A stretch of DNA of 64,000 bases from Pantoea sp. Ep11b (GCF_040783975.1 NZ_CP160631.1:248001-312000), one strand, 5' to 3'. Counted from the stretch's first letter, positions 9,902-24,647 are shown. The notes: generated by a model not told the origin, from the letters alone. Numbers and translations are program-made.

Positions 9902-10021
9902 GTTACACGCTCCTGATTTTCTAATGCCGTGCTGTTAATGGCGCGGAGTATTAGATAGGCTTGACAGAGTGTAAAACAAAACATTTAAATCTATACGACA
10001 AACATTTTTTGGGAGAAGGCT

Positions 10022-10855
10022 GTGGATACGGAATTACTGAAAACTTTCCTGGAAGTGAGCAGAACACGCCATTTCGGGCGTGCTGCAGAAGCCCTTTATC
10101 TCACGCAATCTGCCGTCAGTTTTCGCATCCGTCAGTTAGAAAATCAGCTTGGTGTGAATCTTTTTACACGCCATCGCAACAACATCCGTCTGACGGCGGC
10201 CGGAGAGCGGTTACTCCCTTACGCTGAGAGTCTGATGAGCACCTGGATGATGGCGAAGAAAGAGGTCTCTCACACACAGCAGCACCATGAGCTCTCCATA
10301 GGGGCCAGCGCTTCGCTATGGGAGGCTTATCTGACGCCATGGCTACAGACGTTGTATGAGAACCGCGAGAGCCTGCATCTGGAAGCACGCGTAGCGCAGC
10401 GGCATCTGCTGGTTAAGCAGCTTCATGAGCGCCAGCTGGATCTGTTGATCACAACCGAAGCGCCTAAGATGGATGAGTTAACCAGTCAGCAGATTGGGCA
10501 TATCTCGCTGGCGCTGTTCTGCGCCCGCCAGAGTGAGAAGCGCGAACATTACGACTATATCAAGCTGGAGTGGGGAGCAGACTTTCATCAGCATCAGAGT
10601 TATCTTTCCGGCGCTGACGATGTGCCGGTCCTGACAACAACCTCTGCGCATGTCACCCGCGAACTGCTGCATACCACCGGAGCGTGCGCGTTTCTGCCCG
10701 ACTTCTGGCAGAGTCTCTACAGCGAATTAATGGTCATTCCGGATACTCCGGTGGCCGTTCGTCCCCTCTATGCGGTCTGGTTGCAGAACAGCGATCAACA
10801 GGCACATATCCGTCAGCTGCTGAAATTCCCGATTCTGGTAAGGCAAAATAGCTGA
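10022..10855 (+). CDS. hdfR: LysR-family regulator HdfR
   Basis: A 277-residue LysR-type regulator. The GTG start has GGGAGAAGG just upstream and gives [19 protein letters not shown], as in E. coli HdfR. The helix-turn-helix is around [15 protein letters not shown]. coli HdfR represses flhDC and activates gltBD with H-NS. The C-terminal effector domain (about 90-277) diverges more from E. coli than the DNA-binding part. It is divergent from maoP. Confidence 0.93.
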   Translation: MDTELLKTFLEVSRTRHFGRAAEALYLTQSAVSFRIRQLENQLGVNLFTRHRNNIRLTAAGERLLPYAESLMSTWMMAKKEVSHTQQHHELSIGASASLWEAYLTPWLQTLYENRESLHLEARVAQRHLLVKQLHERQLDLLITTEAPKMDELTSQQIGHISLALFCARQSEKREHYDYIKLEWGADFHQHQSYLSGADDVPVLTTTSAHVTRELLHTTGACAFLPDFWQSLYSELMVIPDTPVAVRPLYAVWLQNSDQQAHIRQLLKFPILVRQNS

Positions 10856-10889
10856 AATCAGGGGAAAAAACAGGCGGGAGAAATAAGAG

Positions 10890-10920
10890 ACCAGTTAGTG
10901 TTAACTGGTTTTTTGCTTTT
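10890..10920 (+). terminator. hdfR terminator
   Basis: ACCAGTTA and TTAACTGGT pair around a short loop, followed by TTTTTTGC on the plus strand, 35 bases after the hdfR stop. It sits beside the leftward rrn terminator, so the two operons converge on a pair of terminators. Confidence 0.85.
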
Positions 10921-10927
10921 TTAAAGG

Positions 10928-10957
10928 CAAAAAAAATCCTTTGCCGAAGCAAAGGAT
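10928..10957 (-). terminator. rrn operon terminator
   Basis: On the minus strand ATCCTTTGC-TTCG-GCAAAGGAT is followed by a run of T. It lies 8 bases after the 3' end of tRNA-Trp and ends the rRNA operon. Confidence 0.92.
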
Positions 10958-10964
10958 CGTTTTC

Positions 10965-11040
<76 letters not shown>

Positions 11041-11047
11041 AAAAGGG

Positions 11048-11124
11048 TGGCGGAACGGACGGGGCTCGAACCCGCGACCCCCTGCGTGACAGGCAGGTAT
11101 TCTAACCAACTGAACTACCGCTCC
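11048..11124 (-). tRNA. aspT: tRNA-Asp (GTC)
   Basis: A 77-base tRNA with encoded CCA. The acceptor stem is GGAGCGG, the anticodon GTC is at 11088-11090, and the T loop is GGTTCGAGCCC. It follows 5S rRNA by 86 bases and precedes tRNA-Trp. This Asp-Trp pair is the distal tRNA set of E. coli rrnC. Confidence 0.98.
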
Positions 11125-11210
11125 ACCGGTTCTTTCACAGCCATCAGCGCCTCGCTGATGCCTGTCTGTTCCTTCTTGTTTTCCCTGTCAGAGGAAAAGG
11201 AACGTGTTTG

Positions 11211-11330
11211 ATGCCTGGCAGTTCCCTACTCTCGCATGGGGAGGCCCCACACTACCATCGGCGCTACGGCGTTTCACTTCTGAGTTCGGCATGGGGTCAG
11301 GTGGGACCACCGCGCTAAAGCCGCCAGGCA
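11211..11330 (-). rRNA. rrf: 5S ribosomal RNA
   Basis: The 120-base molecule begins TGCCTGGCGGCTTTAGCGC and ends CTGCCAGGCAT, with the terminal helix intact. It lies 88 bases after the 3' end of 23S in the leftward rrn operon. Confidence 0.97.
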
Positions 11331-11418
11331 GATTCTGTCTTCCGCGCCGCCACAGGGGCCGCGCAGATTATCCGGTTCAGGCTGAAAATCGTCTCTCAAA
11401 AAACGCCTCTGGCGTTGT

Positions 11419-14324
<2,906 letters not shown>

Positions 14325-14452
14325 TCACAACCCACAGGCGTTTTCACGCTGCAGACTGCAAGCATTTGAGAGACCCGACCGTATCGCGTTGTCACCCCTT
14401 ATTACGGAGGGATGACGCGCTACGTCGTTTCAATTTTCAGCTTGTTCCGGAT

Positions 14453-14464
14453 TGTTAAAGAGCA
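14453..14464 (-). promoter_or_regulatory. boxA antitermination element in the 16S-23S spacer
   Basis: On the minus strand TGCTCTTTAACA lies between tRNA-Ala and 23S. This is the NusB/NusE (S10) loading element that keeps RNA polymerase from terminating in rRNA operons. An identical copy lies in the leader before 16S. Confidence 0.9.
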
Positions 14465-14530
14465 TAATACTTCACAGCACACCGTCGCCGGTACGCTCTG
14501 AGGTATTCAGAAAAAACAGTTAAAACGGTA

Positions 14531-14606
14531 TGGTGGAGCTAAGCGGGATCGAACCGCTGACCTCCTGCGTGCAAGGCAGGCGCTCTCCCAGCTGAGCTAT
14601 AGCCCC
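14531..14606 (-). tRNA. alaT: tRNA-Ala (TGC)
   Basis: A 76-base tRNA with encoded CCA, beginning GGGGCTATAGCTCAGC and with anticodon loop CTTGCAC. It lies in the 16S-23S spacer downstream of tRNA-Ile, the rrnA/D/H-type spacer of E. coli, not the tRNA-Glu type. Confidence 0.98.
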
Positions 14607-14744
14607 ATACAGTTACTGCAGAGACCACTACGTCCAACCGAGTACACTTCGTGAGAAATGCAATTCGTGCTCAGGCAAGGCATGTCTTCGCGAAGCATAG
14701 TGAACTATGCGAGCCGGAGACATAACGCAGCGTGAGTGCGAATT

Positions 14745-14821
<77 letters not shown>

Positions 14822-14894
14822 GTAGAGGTTTTTTCTGCTCGTTACTTTTTATCAGACAATCTGTGTGAGCACTGCGCGGAGAGGTATCTTAAGG

Positions 14895-16434
<1,540 letters not shown>

Positions 16435-16589
16435 AAAGTTTGATTTGCTGAAACCAGTCCAGCGGTGCTCATCTGTAAAACGTCATAATGAATTTCATTA
16501 TGTGTTCACTCGTGAGGCTTTGATATTTTTTTGCGTCCGGAGACGCTGATATCAATCCTGCGAGTGCCCACACAGATTGTCTGATAAAT

Positions 16590-16601
16590 TGTTAAAGAGC
16601 A
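16590..16601 (-). promoter_or_regulatory. boxA antitermination element in the rrn leader
   Basis: TGCTCTTTAACA on the minus strand, about 155 bases before 16S and downstream of both promoters. It is the classic leader boxA that loads the rRNA antitermination complex. Confidence 0.9.
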
Positions 16602-16632
16602 GTGCCGCGATTTACTGCGGCGCGGGCTGCGT

Positions 16633-16660
16633 ATATTACGCTTTCCGCATTGTCAGTCAA
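16633..16660 (-). promoter_or_regulatory. rrn P2 promoter
   Basis: TTGACT and TAATAT on the minus strand with a 16-base spacer, about 120 bases downstream of P1. Position and elements match enterobacterial rrn P2. It lies upstream of the leader boxA. Confidence 0.8.
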
Positions 16661-16753
16661 GCATTTATTTTCGCTTAACTCACTGGTTCGTATGATTTCG
16701 AACCTACTTAACCCGGCGCTTCGTAAGCCGTTGTGCCGTGTCAGTGGAGGCGC

Positions 16754-16781
16754 ATTATAGGGAGTTCTCGGAGGCTGACAA
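16754..16781 (-). promoter_or_regulatory. rrn P1 promoter with UP element
   Basis: TTGTCA, a 16-base spacer ending CTCCC, then TATAATGCGCC: the same layout as E. coli rrn P1, including the GC-rich discriminator responsible for ppGpp control. The stretch 16785-16820 upstream is A/T rich and fits an UP element. The promoter overlaps no gene and begins about 50 bases from the murI stop. Confidence 0.9.
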
Positions 16782-16832
16782 GTGCTAATTTCAAATAAAA
16801 TTCTGAGTGCTGTTTTTTTCAGCGAAAAGCCG

Positions 16833-17684
16833 CTAAAGCGCCAGTTTTTCCAGCAACGGGAAGCCATAACGCTGTAAAACGGGTGATAATTGTACGGCTT
16901 CATCATCCAGCGCCGTGCAAAAAGCGACGTTCTGCTGCGATGAGCGCACTTCAGGCGCTTCATGCTCCAGCAGCCAGGCCGTGCGTCGTGCTATCGCCGC
17001 ACCGGAATCGATCAGGCGCGTGCCGTCCGGTAACACCTGCTGCAGCTCTTCGCGCAGTAAAGGAAAGTGCGTACAGCCTAAAACGACCGTATCCGGTGGC
17101 TCAGCCATCCGCAGCCACGGCTGAACGATGCGGCGTACTTCTTCCAGTGCCACCTGTGCGCCGTGGAGTTTAGCTTCGGCCAGCTCCACCAGCTCCGCTG
17201 ATCCCAGCATTTCGATGTGGCAGGAACCGGCAAACTGCGCCACCAGCTCATGTGTATAAGGACGACGTACCGTCGCCCGCGTTGCCAGCAACCCCACCAC
17301 GCCATTACGCGTCAGGCGCGCAGCCGGTTTAATTGCAGGCACCACACCTACAACAGGAAACGCAAAGCGTTCCCGCAGCGCGGGCAGTGAAACCGTGCTG
17401 GCCGTATTGCAGGCGATGATGACGAGTGAGAGCGGATAGCGCTGAGTAATCGCCGCAACGATGGCAACCACCCGATCGACAATGAAGGTTTCGCTTTTCT
17501 CCCCATAAGGGAAACCGGCGTTATCAAAGGCGTAAAGATAATGAAGGTCTGGCAGGAGCTGCCGGACCTCATCATAGACAGAAAGCCCGCCGACGCCGGA
17601 ATCAAATACCAGCACCGTGGGGCGTAAATCAGAAGGTGTAGCTGCCGCTGAGGTAATACTCTCGTCCTGGAGTCTGATAGCCAT
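16833..17684 (-). CDS. murI: Glutamate racemase MurI
   Basis: A 283-residue cofactor-independent racemase that makes D-glutamate for peptidoglycan. The two catalytic cysteines are in ACNTAST and LGCTHFPLL, and the N-terminal motif [14 protein letters not shown] is intact. I chose the start at MAIRLQDES, which aligns with E. coli MurI (MATKLQDG), rather than the longer frame starting inside btuB. The gene overlaps the end of btuB by 56 bases in another frame, as in E. coli. It is followed by the rRNA operon in the same direction. Confidence 0.95.
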   Translation of the reverse strand: MAIRLQDESITSAAATPSDLRPTVLVFDSGVGGLSVYDEVRQLLPDLHYLYAFDNAGFPYGEKSETFIVDRVVAIVAAITQRYPLSLVIIACNTASTVSLPALRERFAFPVVGVVPAIKPAARLTRNGVVGLLATRATVRRPYTHELVAQFAGSCHIEMLGSAELVELAEAKLHGAQVALEEVRRIVQPWLRMAEPPDTVVLGCTHFPLLREELQQVLPDGTRLIDSGAAIARRTAWLLEHEAPEVRSSQQNVAFCTALDDEAVQLSPVLQRYGFPLLEKLAL

Positions 17685-19509
17685 ACGCTGTCTCGTAATC
17701 TTTATCGAACAGGTTGGCAATTCTACCACGAACCGTGAGTTGTGAAGTGACAGGATATGAGACCGCGAGATCCCACAGGCTGACACCGCCTGATTTCACG
17801 CGACGGCTGGGCGTGCTGTTGAAGTCGGTGTCATAACGGTCACCCAGATAGTGATAAGTCACGGACCAGTCAAAGGTATACAGCGTCCAGTCGAGCTGAT
17901 ATTTCACCTGCTGTTTAGCCCGGCGAATGAGCGGCTGGCCGGTGGTGCCATCCCGCGCATCGACATAATCGTATGAGAGCTGATGCGTCAGCGGACCGGT
18001 GTCGAATCCGGCTGTGGCCTCAACGCCCTTAATCCGCGCCTGCTTAATATTGTAGTAACGGAAGGTCTGGGGATCGCTATCAATCAGGTTATCGATGTCG
18101 TTGCGATAACCTGACACGCGCCAGTTCACCGGTCCGCTCAGCCCTTCAACACCCCCTTCCCACTGCTTACTTTTTTCCGGATCGAGGTCGCGATTGCCAT
18201 AAAACGGGCTGTAAACCTGGGACAGGTTCGGTGCTTTAAAGGCCGTGCCATACGATGCAAAGAGGCGATAGCCGGAGATAAACTCCCATGACGCCGCGGT
18301 CTGCCAGGTGTTATGCCAGCCGAACTGATTGTTGTCGTCACTGCGAACCGCGCCTTCCAGCGTGACGCTGCCCACCTGCTGCTGACCGGTGAGGTAGAGA
18401 CCGGTGTTGCGCTGCTCATAACCGTCAGACAGATAGTTAGTGCCTGGCTCGGTTGTCTCTTTCTGCCAGTCGATACCGGCGCTAAGCGCGCCCTGCCCCA
18501 GCTGCAGGGTGTTACCCCACTGCAGATTGTACTGAGTCACATCATCAAAGGTGGATGCCGCGCCGTAACGGCCATTGCGTGGGTCGTAGTTGATGTCTTT
18601 GGTATGACCGTAACTGGCGATGAGTTGAGTAGAGTAAAGGTCACGGCTGAAGCGTAACCCGGTGTCCCAGGTCTGGCTGTAGAGCTGCCGGGTATCCGCC
18701 AGCCCGACGACATTCGTGAAGCTCTGATCGTAGCTGTAAGAACCATCGTAGGCGGTACGGTTATCAAACCCATAGCCGCGCACAAAACCAGTGAGCTCAT
18801 CGCTGAACTGATGCTCCAGATTGCCATACAGCGTTTTGCTCATAAAGCCGTCGCGATCGTGCTGGGCCGGGCCATAGTCATTCGGGTAGCCCGCCACCAC
18901 ATCATACCCCCGGGTATAGGTGTAGTTGCCGGCCAGCGTCAGTGTGGTCGCCTCGCCCAGCCTCTGTTGAGTGGAGCCATCGTAAGATTGATAACCCCGG
19001 GAGCCCATGCCCGCCGTCAGCGTAGAGCCCGGCTGCGCACGACCGGTGATGATATTGACGACGCCGCCAATCGCATCGGAACCGTAAACTGCCGAACGCG
19101 CACCGCGAATATATTCGATACGCTGAACCAGTGACAGGGGGATCTGGCTGAGGTCAGACGAACCGCTGATACCCGCCTGATTAAGCCGGATGCCATCAAT
19201 CAGGATCAGCACATGTCGGGATTCGGTGCCCCGGATAAACAGCGAACTCTGCTGACCTAATCCGCCATTCTGCGCCACATCGACACCCGGCAGGCGACGC
19301 ATGACATCCGTCAGACTTTTGGCCTGCCAGCGATCGATCTCATCACGCGTAACAACCGTTGTGGGCGCCAGCACGCCCGAAACAGGTTCAGCAAAGCGGT
19401 TAGCGGTGACGATTTGCGTTTCATCATTTGCCTGCGCGTAACCGTTTTGCGCCCAGAGAGAAATGGCCGTGGCGCCCAGAGCGCACAGCGAAAGCGTTTT
19501 TTTTGTCAT
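17629..19509 (-). CDS. btuB: Outer membrane vitamin B12 receptor BtuB
   Basis: A 626-residue TonB-dependent receptor, slightly longer than the 614-residue E. coli protein. A signal peptide covers about residues 1-25, followed by a TonB-box-like [10 protein letters not shown], a plug domain with [20 protein letters not shown], and a 22-strand barrel ending in the typical terminal aromatic residue (SGSYTF). It imports cobalamin with BtuF and BtuCD. It is controlled by the cobalamin riboswitch in its leader. Confidence 0.95.
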   Translation of the reverse strand: MTKKTLSLCALGATAISLWAQNGYAQANDETQIVTANRFAEPVSGVLAPTTVVTRDEIDRWQAKSLTDVMRRLPGVDVAQNGGLGQQSSLFIRGTESRHVLILIDGIRLNQAGISGSSDLSQIPLSLVQRIEYIRGARSAVYGSDAIGGVVNIITGRAQPGSTLTAGMGSRGYQSYDGSTQQRLGEATTLTLAGNYTYTRGYDVVAGYPNDYGPAQHDRDGFMSKTLYGNLEHQFSDELTGFVRGYGFDNRTAYDGSYSYDQSFTNVVGLADTRQLYSQTWDTGLRFSRDLYSTQLIASYGHTKDINYDPRNGRYGAASTFDDVTQYNLQWGNTLQLGQGALSAGIDWQKETTEPGTNYLSDGYEQRNTGLYLTGQQQVGSVTLEGAVRSDDNNQFGWHNTWQTAASWEFISGYRLFASYGTAFKAPNLSQVYSPFYGNRDLDPEKSKQWEGGVEGLSGPVNWRVSGYRNDIDNLIDSDPQTFRYYNIKQARIKGVEATAGFDTGPLTHQLSYDYVDARDGTTGQPLIRRAKQQVKYQLDWTLYTFDWSVTYHYLGDRYDTDFNSTPSRRVKSGGVSLWDLAVSYPVTSQLTVRGRIANLFDKDYETAYGYQTPGREYYLSGSYTF

Positions 19510-19517
19510 TTATTCAT

Positions 19518-19748
19518 GCATCCATAAGACCCAGCAGGATGCCGCAGGCCGACAATCGATAGCACGCGATGATTGTACGAGTAGCGACGTTACACCGGCA
19601 GGTCTTCGGGCTGGGAACCATAAGTGATGATGACTTCCCATCCCGGAGGACAGTGTCTGCAATTGCACACATCACGACATTCCTTACCGCTGCGCGTCAG
19701 CTCCAGATTTGCACTGGATTCCCTATTAACTCGGGCATGAGGCCGGCG
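19518..19748 (-). ncRNA. Cobalamin (AdoCbl) riboswitch in the btuB leader
   Basis: The leader carries the B12 box at 19593-19612 (minus strand AGCCCGAAGACCTGCCGGTG) and the upstream aptamer core around 19681-19745, including GGGAATCCAGTGCAAATCTGG. The expression platform is a hairpin whose arms at 19518-19523 and 19537-19542 sequester the region just before the btuB ATG. The predicted leader is about 238 bases, close to the E. coli one. Adenosylcobalamin binding should block translation start. Confidence 0.95.
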
Positions 19749-19753
19749 TCAGC

Positions 19754-19782
19754 AGTCTACGGAGTGGGGATTGGGAAGTCCA
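19754..19782 (-). promoter_or_regulatory. Probable btuB promoter
   Basis: TGGACT and TAGACT on the minus strand with a 17-base spacer. The predicted start near 19747 gives a leader of the length expected for the btuB riboswitch. Confidence 0.55.
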
Positions 19783-19872
19783 GATAGCCAGATATCTTCT
19801 CGCTGCAGGACTGGACATCAGCAAGTGAATGCCTACAATCGCCCGCTGGTAAGCTATTAATCAGGATTACTC

Positions 19873-20976
19873 ATGACACCCGAACATCTCCCTATTGAAG
19901 AGTATGACGCCCAGCTGGCGGAAAAAGTCAGTCGTTTAGAAACGATGATGACGCCATTTGCGGCGCCCGACGTGGAGGTGTTCCGTTCGCCGGTCAGCCA
20001 CTATCGGATGCGCGCCGAATTTCGCCTGTGGCATGACGGCGATGACATCTATCACATCATCTTCGATCAGCAGACGCGCGAGCGGATCCGCGTTGATCAG
20101 TTCCCGGCGGCCAGCCAGCTGATCAATCAGCTGATGCCGAAGATGATCGCCGCGATCCGCGATAACCGCATCCTGCGCCATAAACTGTTTCAGATCGACT
20201 ATCTCTCGACCCTGAGCAATCAGATTGTGATTTCGCTGCTTTATCACCGCAAGCTGGATGATGAGTGGCAGCAGGCAGCCGCGGCGCTGCGTGATCAGTT
20301 ACGCGCCGAAGGGCTGGATGTGCAGCTGATTGGTCGCGCGACCAAAACCAAAATCTGTCTGGATCGCGACTATGTGGATGAGTGTCTGCCGGTGGCAGGC
20401 CGCGAGATTATCTATCGTCAGGTCGAGAACAGTTTTACCCAGCCGAACGCCGCGATGAATATTCAGATGCTGGAGTGGGCGCTGGATGTGACACGGGATT
20501 CACAGGGCGATCTGCTGGAACTCTACTGTGGCAACGGCAACTTCTCGCTGGCGCTGGCACGCAATTTCCGTCGCGTGCTGGCCACGGAGATCGCGAAGCC
20601 GTCCGTCGCTTCAGCTCAGTACAATATTGCGGTAAACCAGATCGATAACGTGCAGATCATTCGTATGGCGGCGGAAGAGTTTACGCAGGCGATGAATGGG
20701 GTGCGCAGCTTCAATCGTCTGGAAGGCGTTGACCTGAGCAGCTACGACTGCGAGACGATTTTTGTCGACCCGCCGCGCAGCGGACTGGATGAAGAGACGG
20801 TGAAGATGGTGCAGGCTTATCCGCGCATCCTTTATATCTCCTGTAATCCGCAGACCCTGAGCGACAATCTGCAGACGCTGGCGAAAACGCACGATGTGAC
20901 GCGGCTGGCGCTGTTTGATCAGTTCCCCTATACCCACCATATGGAATGCGGCGTGTTGCTGACGCGAAAAGCGTAA
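19873..20976 (+). CDS. trmA: tRNA (uracil-5-)-methyltransferase TrmA
   Basis: A 367-residue SAM-dependent enzyme that makes m5U54 (ribothymidine) in the T loop of tRNAs; E. coli TrmA has 366 residues. The SAM motif is [16 protein letters not shown], the [10 protein letters not shown] motif follows, and the nucleophile is Cys324 in ISCNPQTL. The general base region HHMECGVLL ends the protein. It is divergent from btuB, as in E. coli. Confidence 0.96.
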   Translation: MTPEHLPIEEYDAQLAEKVSRLETMMTPFAAPDVEVFRSPVSHYRMRAEFRLWHDGDDIYHIIFDQQTRERIRVDQFPAASQLINQLMPKMIAAIRDNRILRHKLFQIDYLSTLSNQIVISLLYHRKLDDEWQQAAAALRDQLRAEGLDVQLIGRATKTKICLDRDYVDECLPVAGREIIYRQVENSFTQPNAAMNIQMLEWALDVTRDSQGDLLELYCGNGNFSLALARNFRRVLATEIAKPSVASAQYNIAVNQIDNVQIIRMAAEEFTQAMNGVRSFNRLEGVDLSSYDCETIFVDPPRSGLDEETVKMVQAYPRILYISCNPQTLSDNLQTLAKTHDVTRLALFDQFPYTHHMECGVLLTRKA

Positions 20977-21007
20977 AAAAAACGGGAACCCTGGAGTTCC
21001 CGTTTTT
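20976..21007. terminator. Bidirectional terminator between trmA and yijD
   Basis: AAAAACGGGAAC and GTTCCCGTTTTT arms (with CCTGGA as loop) carry an A run and T run on opposite sides, so the convergent genes trmA and yijD can both end here. Confidence 0.9.
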
Positions 21008-21017
21008 ATTATCACGT

Positions 21018-21386
21018 TTAGTGACGCTTGCGTTTGAACCGCGTCGCAATCCAGAACACCAGCGCCACCATCAGGACGGTCGGCACAAAGTTCGATCCGA
21101 TATCCGGATACTCTGCCCGCACCAGCGCGCTGTAGACCAGAATGCCCAGCAGGAAAAAGGCGGCCGCCAGGCCTGGCATACCATCCGGCATATTGGTATT
21201 GAGATAACGCTGATGCAGACACCAGGCTGCCAGACCCAGTGAAATCAGCGGAAAAATCGAAAAGGGAACAAAGGCGCTGAACAGCACCGAAAAGGAGCCG
21301 TTAATCGCTAAGCCGGTAATAAAAGCCAGCGCCAGCGTGCTTTTATCGCGAATACCTGGGTGGGTCATGGAGGGATCCTTACTCAT
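21018..21386 (-). CDS. yijD: YijD family inner membrane protein
   Basis: A 122-residue DUF1422 membrane protein with about four hydrophobic segments. It carries the conserved stretches CLHQRYLN and [11 protein letters not shown] seen in E. coli YijD (119 residues). Its function is not established. The ATG overlaps the fabR TGA by 4 bases, so the two are translationally coupled; a second in-frame ATG at codon 7 is an alternative start. Confidence 0.9.
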   Translation of the reverse strand: MSKDPSMTHPGIRDKSTLALAFITGLAINGSFSVLFSAFVPFSIFPLISLGLAAWCLHQRYLNTNMPDGMPGLAAAFFLLGILVYSALVRAEYPDIGSNFVPTVLMVALVFWIATRFKRKRH

Positions 21387-22030
21387 TGTTCTTCGGGTTT
21401 TTCCAGGGTAACCGCCAGCCGCTCCTGCTCACGGCGGTACCAGTAATAGGCGCCTTTGGCGATCATGCGCAGCTGTAGCACCAGCCGATCCTCAAGCTTT
21501 CGTCGCTGCTCCGTATCAACGTCGAGTGCTTCTGCACCGGCGCTGAAGACTATCGTCACCATCGCTTCAGCCTGCGCTTCGGTGAAACTGCGCGGCATGC
21601 GATTTTCGACCTCAAGATAATCCGCCAGTTCAGCGATAAAGTGCTGAATTTCACGCGCCACTGCGGCACGAAAAGCAGCAGAGGTGCCGGAACGTTCGCG
21701 CAGCAACAGGCGGAAAGCGTTGGGATTGTTGCCGATAAACTCCATAAAGGTCGCGACCGACGTTTTGATAATGCTGCCGCCTTTGGCAATTCGCTGGCGC
21801 GCCTGGCGCATCAGCTGGCGCAGCATCAGACCGCTTTCATCCACCATCGTCAGGCCGAGTTCGTCAACATCCTTGAAATGACGGTAAAACGAGGTAGGTG
21901 CGATACCGGCTTCACGGGCAACTTCCCGCAGACTCAGGCTGGCAAAACTGCGTTCGGCGCTGAGCTGACTGAAAGCGGCTTCAATCAGTGTACGTCGTGT
22001 ACGTTCTTTCTGTTGCGCTCTGACGCCCAT
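21383..22030 (-). CDS. fabR: TetR-family repressor of unsaturated fatty acid synthesis FabR
   Basis: A 215-residue TetR-family protein starting [20 protein letters not shown]. Its helix-turn-helix is around [19 protein letters not shown]. FabR represses fabA and fabB when unsaturated acyl chains are plentiful. It is followed by yijD in an operon and is divergent from sthA. An AGCGTACA half-site resembling the FabR operator lies at 22078-22085 upstream. Confidence 0.94.
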   Translation of the reverse strand: MGVRAQQKERTRRTLIEAAFSQLSAERSFASLSLREVAREAGIAPTSFYRHFKDVDELGLTMVDESGLMLRQLMRQARQRIAKGGSIIKTSVATFMEFIGNNPNAFRLLLRERSGTSAAFRAAVAREIQHFIAELADYLEVENRMPRSFTEAQAEAMVTIVFSAGAEALDVDTEQRRKLEDRLVLQLRMIAKGAYYWYRREQERLAVTLEKPEEQ

Positions 22031-22222
22031 TCTCTCTGCCTTTAGCGGTGTTATGGGGCCACTATATCAAAATTTTCAGCGTACAGAGTGGCAATCTTTG
22101 TCACCGTCTGTGAACCTCACTCTTTGCCAAACTGTGATGAAAATCGCTGATAGAATTCAGAAGTGCGCGACGAGATGTTAGAATCTCGTTGTAAAAATGT
22201 ATAAATAATAGGACGTATCGGT

Positions 22223-23623
22223 ATGCAAAAGTCTTACGATTACGATGCCATTGTGATTGGCTCAGGGCCCGGCGGTGAAGGTGCGGCGATGGGGCTGGTA
22301 AAACAGGGAGCGCGCATCGCCGTGATCGAACGCTACCACAACATCGGTGGCGGCTGTACGCACTGGGGTACCATCCCCTCCAAAGCCCTTCGCCACGCCG
22401 TCAGCCGCATTATCGAATTTAACCAGAACCCGCTCTACAGCGATCACACCCGTCTGCTTCGCTCCTCCTTTGCCGACATTCTCAACCACACGGAAAACGT
22501 GATCAGCCAGCAGACAACCATGCGCCAGGGTTTCTATGAGCGCAACCGCTGCGAGCTTTATCAGGGCGATGCGCATTTCGTGGATGCCAATACGATCGAG
22601 ATTGAACAGCCGGATGGCACCCGCGAGACGCTGACGGCAGAGAAGTTTGTTATCGCCTGTGGCTCACGTCCTTATCATCCTGCGGATGTGGACTTCACCC
22701 ATCCGCGCGTCTATGACTCCGACTCGATCCTCAACCTGCACCACGAACCCGGCCACGTCATCATTTATGGTGCAGGCGTGATCGGCTGTGAATATGCGTC
22801 GATTTTCCGTGGCCTGAACGTGAAGGTTGATCTGATCAACACCCGCGATCGCCTGCTGGCGTTCCTGGATCAGGAGATGTCTGACTCCCTTTCGTATCAC
22901 TTCTGGAACAGCGGCGTGGTGATTCGTCACAACGAAGAGTTTGAGAAGATCGAAGGCGTGGAAGATGGCGTGATCATGCATCTCAAGTCGGGCAAAAAAG
23001 TAAAAGCGGATTGCCTGCTGTACGCCAATGGCCGTACCGGTAACACCGACTCGCTGTCGCTGGAGAATGTCGGCCTGGAAGCCGATGGCCGGGGCCTGCT
23101 GAAAGTAAACAGCATGTATCAGACCGCCCAGCCACACATCTATGCCGTGGGTGACGTGATTGGCTACCCGAGCCTGGCGTCTGCCGCCTACGACCAGGGA
23201 CGCATTGCCGCGCAGGCGATCATCAAAGGGGAAGCGTCAGCGCACCTGATCGAAGATATTCCGACCGGGATATATACCATTCCTGAGATCAGCTCTGTGG
23301 GTAAAACCGAGCAGCAGCTGACGGCCATGAAGGTGCCTTATGAAGTGGGCCGCGCACAGTTTAAACATCTGGCGCGCGCGCAGATCGTGGGGATGAACGT
23401 TGGCAGCCTGAAGATCCTCTTTCACCGGGAAACCAAAGAGATTCTGGGGATCCACTGCTTTGGCGAGCGTGCCGCCGAGATTATTCATATCGGTCAGGCC
23501 ATTATGGAACAGAAAAATGGTGGCAACACGATTGAATACTTCGTGAATACCACCTTTAACTATCCGACCATGGCCGAAGCCTATCGCGTTGCCGCGCTAA
23601 ACGGGTTAAACCGCCTGTTTTAA
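22223..23623 (+). CDS. sthA: Soluble pyridine nucleotide transhydrogenase SthA
   Basis: A 466-residue FAD flavoprotein, the same length as the E. coli enzyme, that reoxidises NADPH with NAD+. The N-terminal FAD motif is [12 protein letters not shown]. The dihydrolipoamide-dehydrogenase-like site reads [15 protein letters not shown], with a single cysteine and threonine where redox-active relatives have CXXXXC. The NAD motif [13 protein letters not shown] and the dimerisation domain follow. Its last 18 bases overlap the convergent oxyR gene. Confidence 0.96.
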   Translation: MQKSYDYDAIVIGSGPGGEGAAMGLVKQGARIAVIERYHNIGGGCTHWGTIPSKALRHAVSRIIEFNQNPLYSDHTRLLRSSFADILNHTENVISQQTTMRQGFYERNRCELYQGDAHFVDANTIEIEQPDGTRETLTAEKFVIACGSRPYHPADVDFTHPRVYDSDSILNLHHEPGHVIIYGAGVIGCEYASIFRGLNVKVDLINTRDRLLAFLDQEMSDSLSYHFWNSGVVIRHNEEFEKIEGVEDGVIMHLKSGKKVKADCLLYANGRTGNTDSLSLENVGLEADGRGLLKVNSMYQTAQPHIYAVGDVIGYPSLASAAYDQGRIAAQAIIKGEASAHLIEDIPTGIYTIPEISSVGKTEQQLTAMKVPYEVGRAQFKHLARAQIVGMNVGSLKILFHRETKEILGIHCFGERAAEIIHIGQAIMEQKNGGNTIEYFVNTTFNYPTMAEAYRVAALNGLNRLF

Positions 23624-24523
23624 AGTGGCGTCGAAATAGTGCTCCATATGGGCTTTGATCGCCTCTGCCAGCTGTTCATAACGGCTGCGCAGAGGGGAGC
23701 CCGGACGGTAAACCAGCGCGATCGTCCGTCTGGGAACCGGCTTGTAACAGGGCAGATAGCAGACCCCATCCCGGATGCGTTCCGGCGGAACGGCCAGCGC
23801 CGGTAACAGCGTGATGCCGCTGCCTGCCGCCACCATGTTGCGCAGCGTCTCAAGGCTGGTTGCACGGAAATGGGTATCTTCATCCGCTCCCGCCTCAAAG
23901 CAGAAGCCCATCGCCTGATCGCGCAGGCAGTGCCCGTCCTCCAGCATCAGCAGTTTTTCACCTGCCAGATCGGACATCGGCACCCGGTCGCGGTCACACC
24001 ACGGGTGATCAGCGTAGACCGCCAGCTTCATCGGCTCGTCAAACAGCGGGACTTCGATAAAGGCCTCGCTCTCTTTGACCAGCGCGACAATCGCGCAGTC
24101 CAGCTTGCCGCTGTCCAGTTGTGCCAGCAGCTGCAGCGTCTGCGCTTCGTGCAGATACATCTCCAGTTTCGGGAACGTCTGGTGCAGCGTGGGGATAATC
24201 TGTGGCAGCAGGTAGGGCGCGATCGTCGGGATCAGGCCGATGTGCAGCGGACCGGACATCGCTTCCCCTTGCTGACTGGCCATCTCTTTCAGCACCTTGA
24301 CTTCCCGCAGCACCGTTCGCGCCTGATCCACCAGCAGCAAACCGGCCTGGGTGAACAGTACTTTACGACTGGTGCGCTCCAGCAGCATCACGCCCAGCTC
24401 ATCTTCCAGCTTGCGGATCTGCCCGCTTAACGTGGGCTGACTGACATGACAGGCATCCGCAGCACGACGAAAGTGGCGGTGTTCAGCAAGCGAAACCAGA
24501 TATTCAAGATCACGAATATTCAT
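23606..24523 (-). CDS. oxyR: Hydrogen peroxide sensor and regulator OxyR
   Basis: A 305-residue LysR-family activator, the E. coli length. The start gives [18 protein letters not shown]; an upstream in-frame extension lacks family support. The redox cysteines (Cys199 and Cys208 in E. coli) are conserved in [19 protein letters not shown]. Peroxide forms a disulphide between them and switches OxyR to its activating form. The gene is divergent from the peroxiredoxin-glutaredoxin gene, with an OxyR site between them, and its 3' end overlaps sthA. Confidence 0.97.
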   Translation of the reverse strand: MNIRDLEYLVSLAEHRHFRRAADACHVSQPTLSGQIRKLEDELGVMLLERTSRKVLFTQAGLLLVDQARTVLREVKVLKEMASQQGEAMSGPLHIGLIPTIAPYLLPQIIPTLHQTFPKLEMYLHEAQTLQLLAQLDSGKLDCAIVALVKESEAFIEVPLFDEPMKLAVYADHPWCDRDRVPMSDLAGEKLLMLEDGHCLRDQAMGFCFEAGADEDTHFRATSLETLRNMVAAGSGITLLPALAVPPERIRDGVCYLPCYKPVPRRTIALVYRPGSPLRSRYEQLAEAIKAHMEHYFDATLKQAV

Positions 24524-24542
24524 TATTACCCTCCAGACCACG

Positions 24543-24579
24543 ATAGCCCGTGGCGATAGATAGAATAGCAATGAACGAT
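24543..24579. promoter_or_regulatory. OxyR binding site in the oxyR-prx intergenic region
   Basis: The segment reads ATAG-N7-CGAT-N7-ATAG-N7-CGAT, four quarter-sites at exactly the 11-base periodicity of the OxyR consensus ATAG-N7-CTAT repeated. Two quarter-sites match fully and two differ by one base. It lies 20 bases from the oxyR start and 68 from the peroxiredoxin start, so it probably mediates oxyR autoregulation and peroxide induction of the divergent gene. Confidence 0.8.
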
Positions 24580-24647
24580 TGGCCCTATCAAGCGTGGTTG
24601 GGAATAATGCGCGCATCAAATGGAACGTGGTTGATCAGGAGTAAGAA

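Noticed and set aside
24524..24647. oxyS sRNA in the oxyR-prx gap
   Set aside because: The gap is 124 bases and already holds the OxyR site and the ribosome binding site of the peroxiredoxin; no terminator hairpin is present in it.
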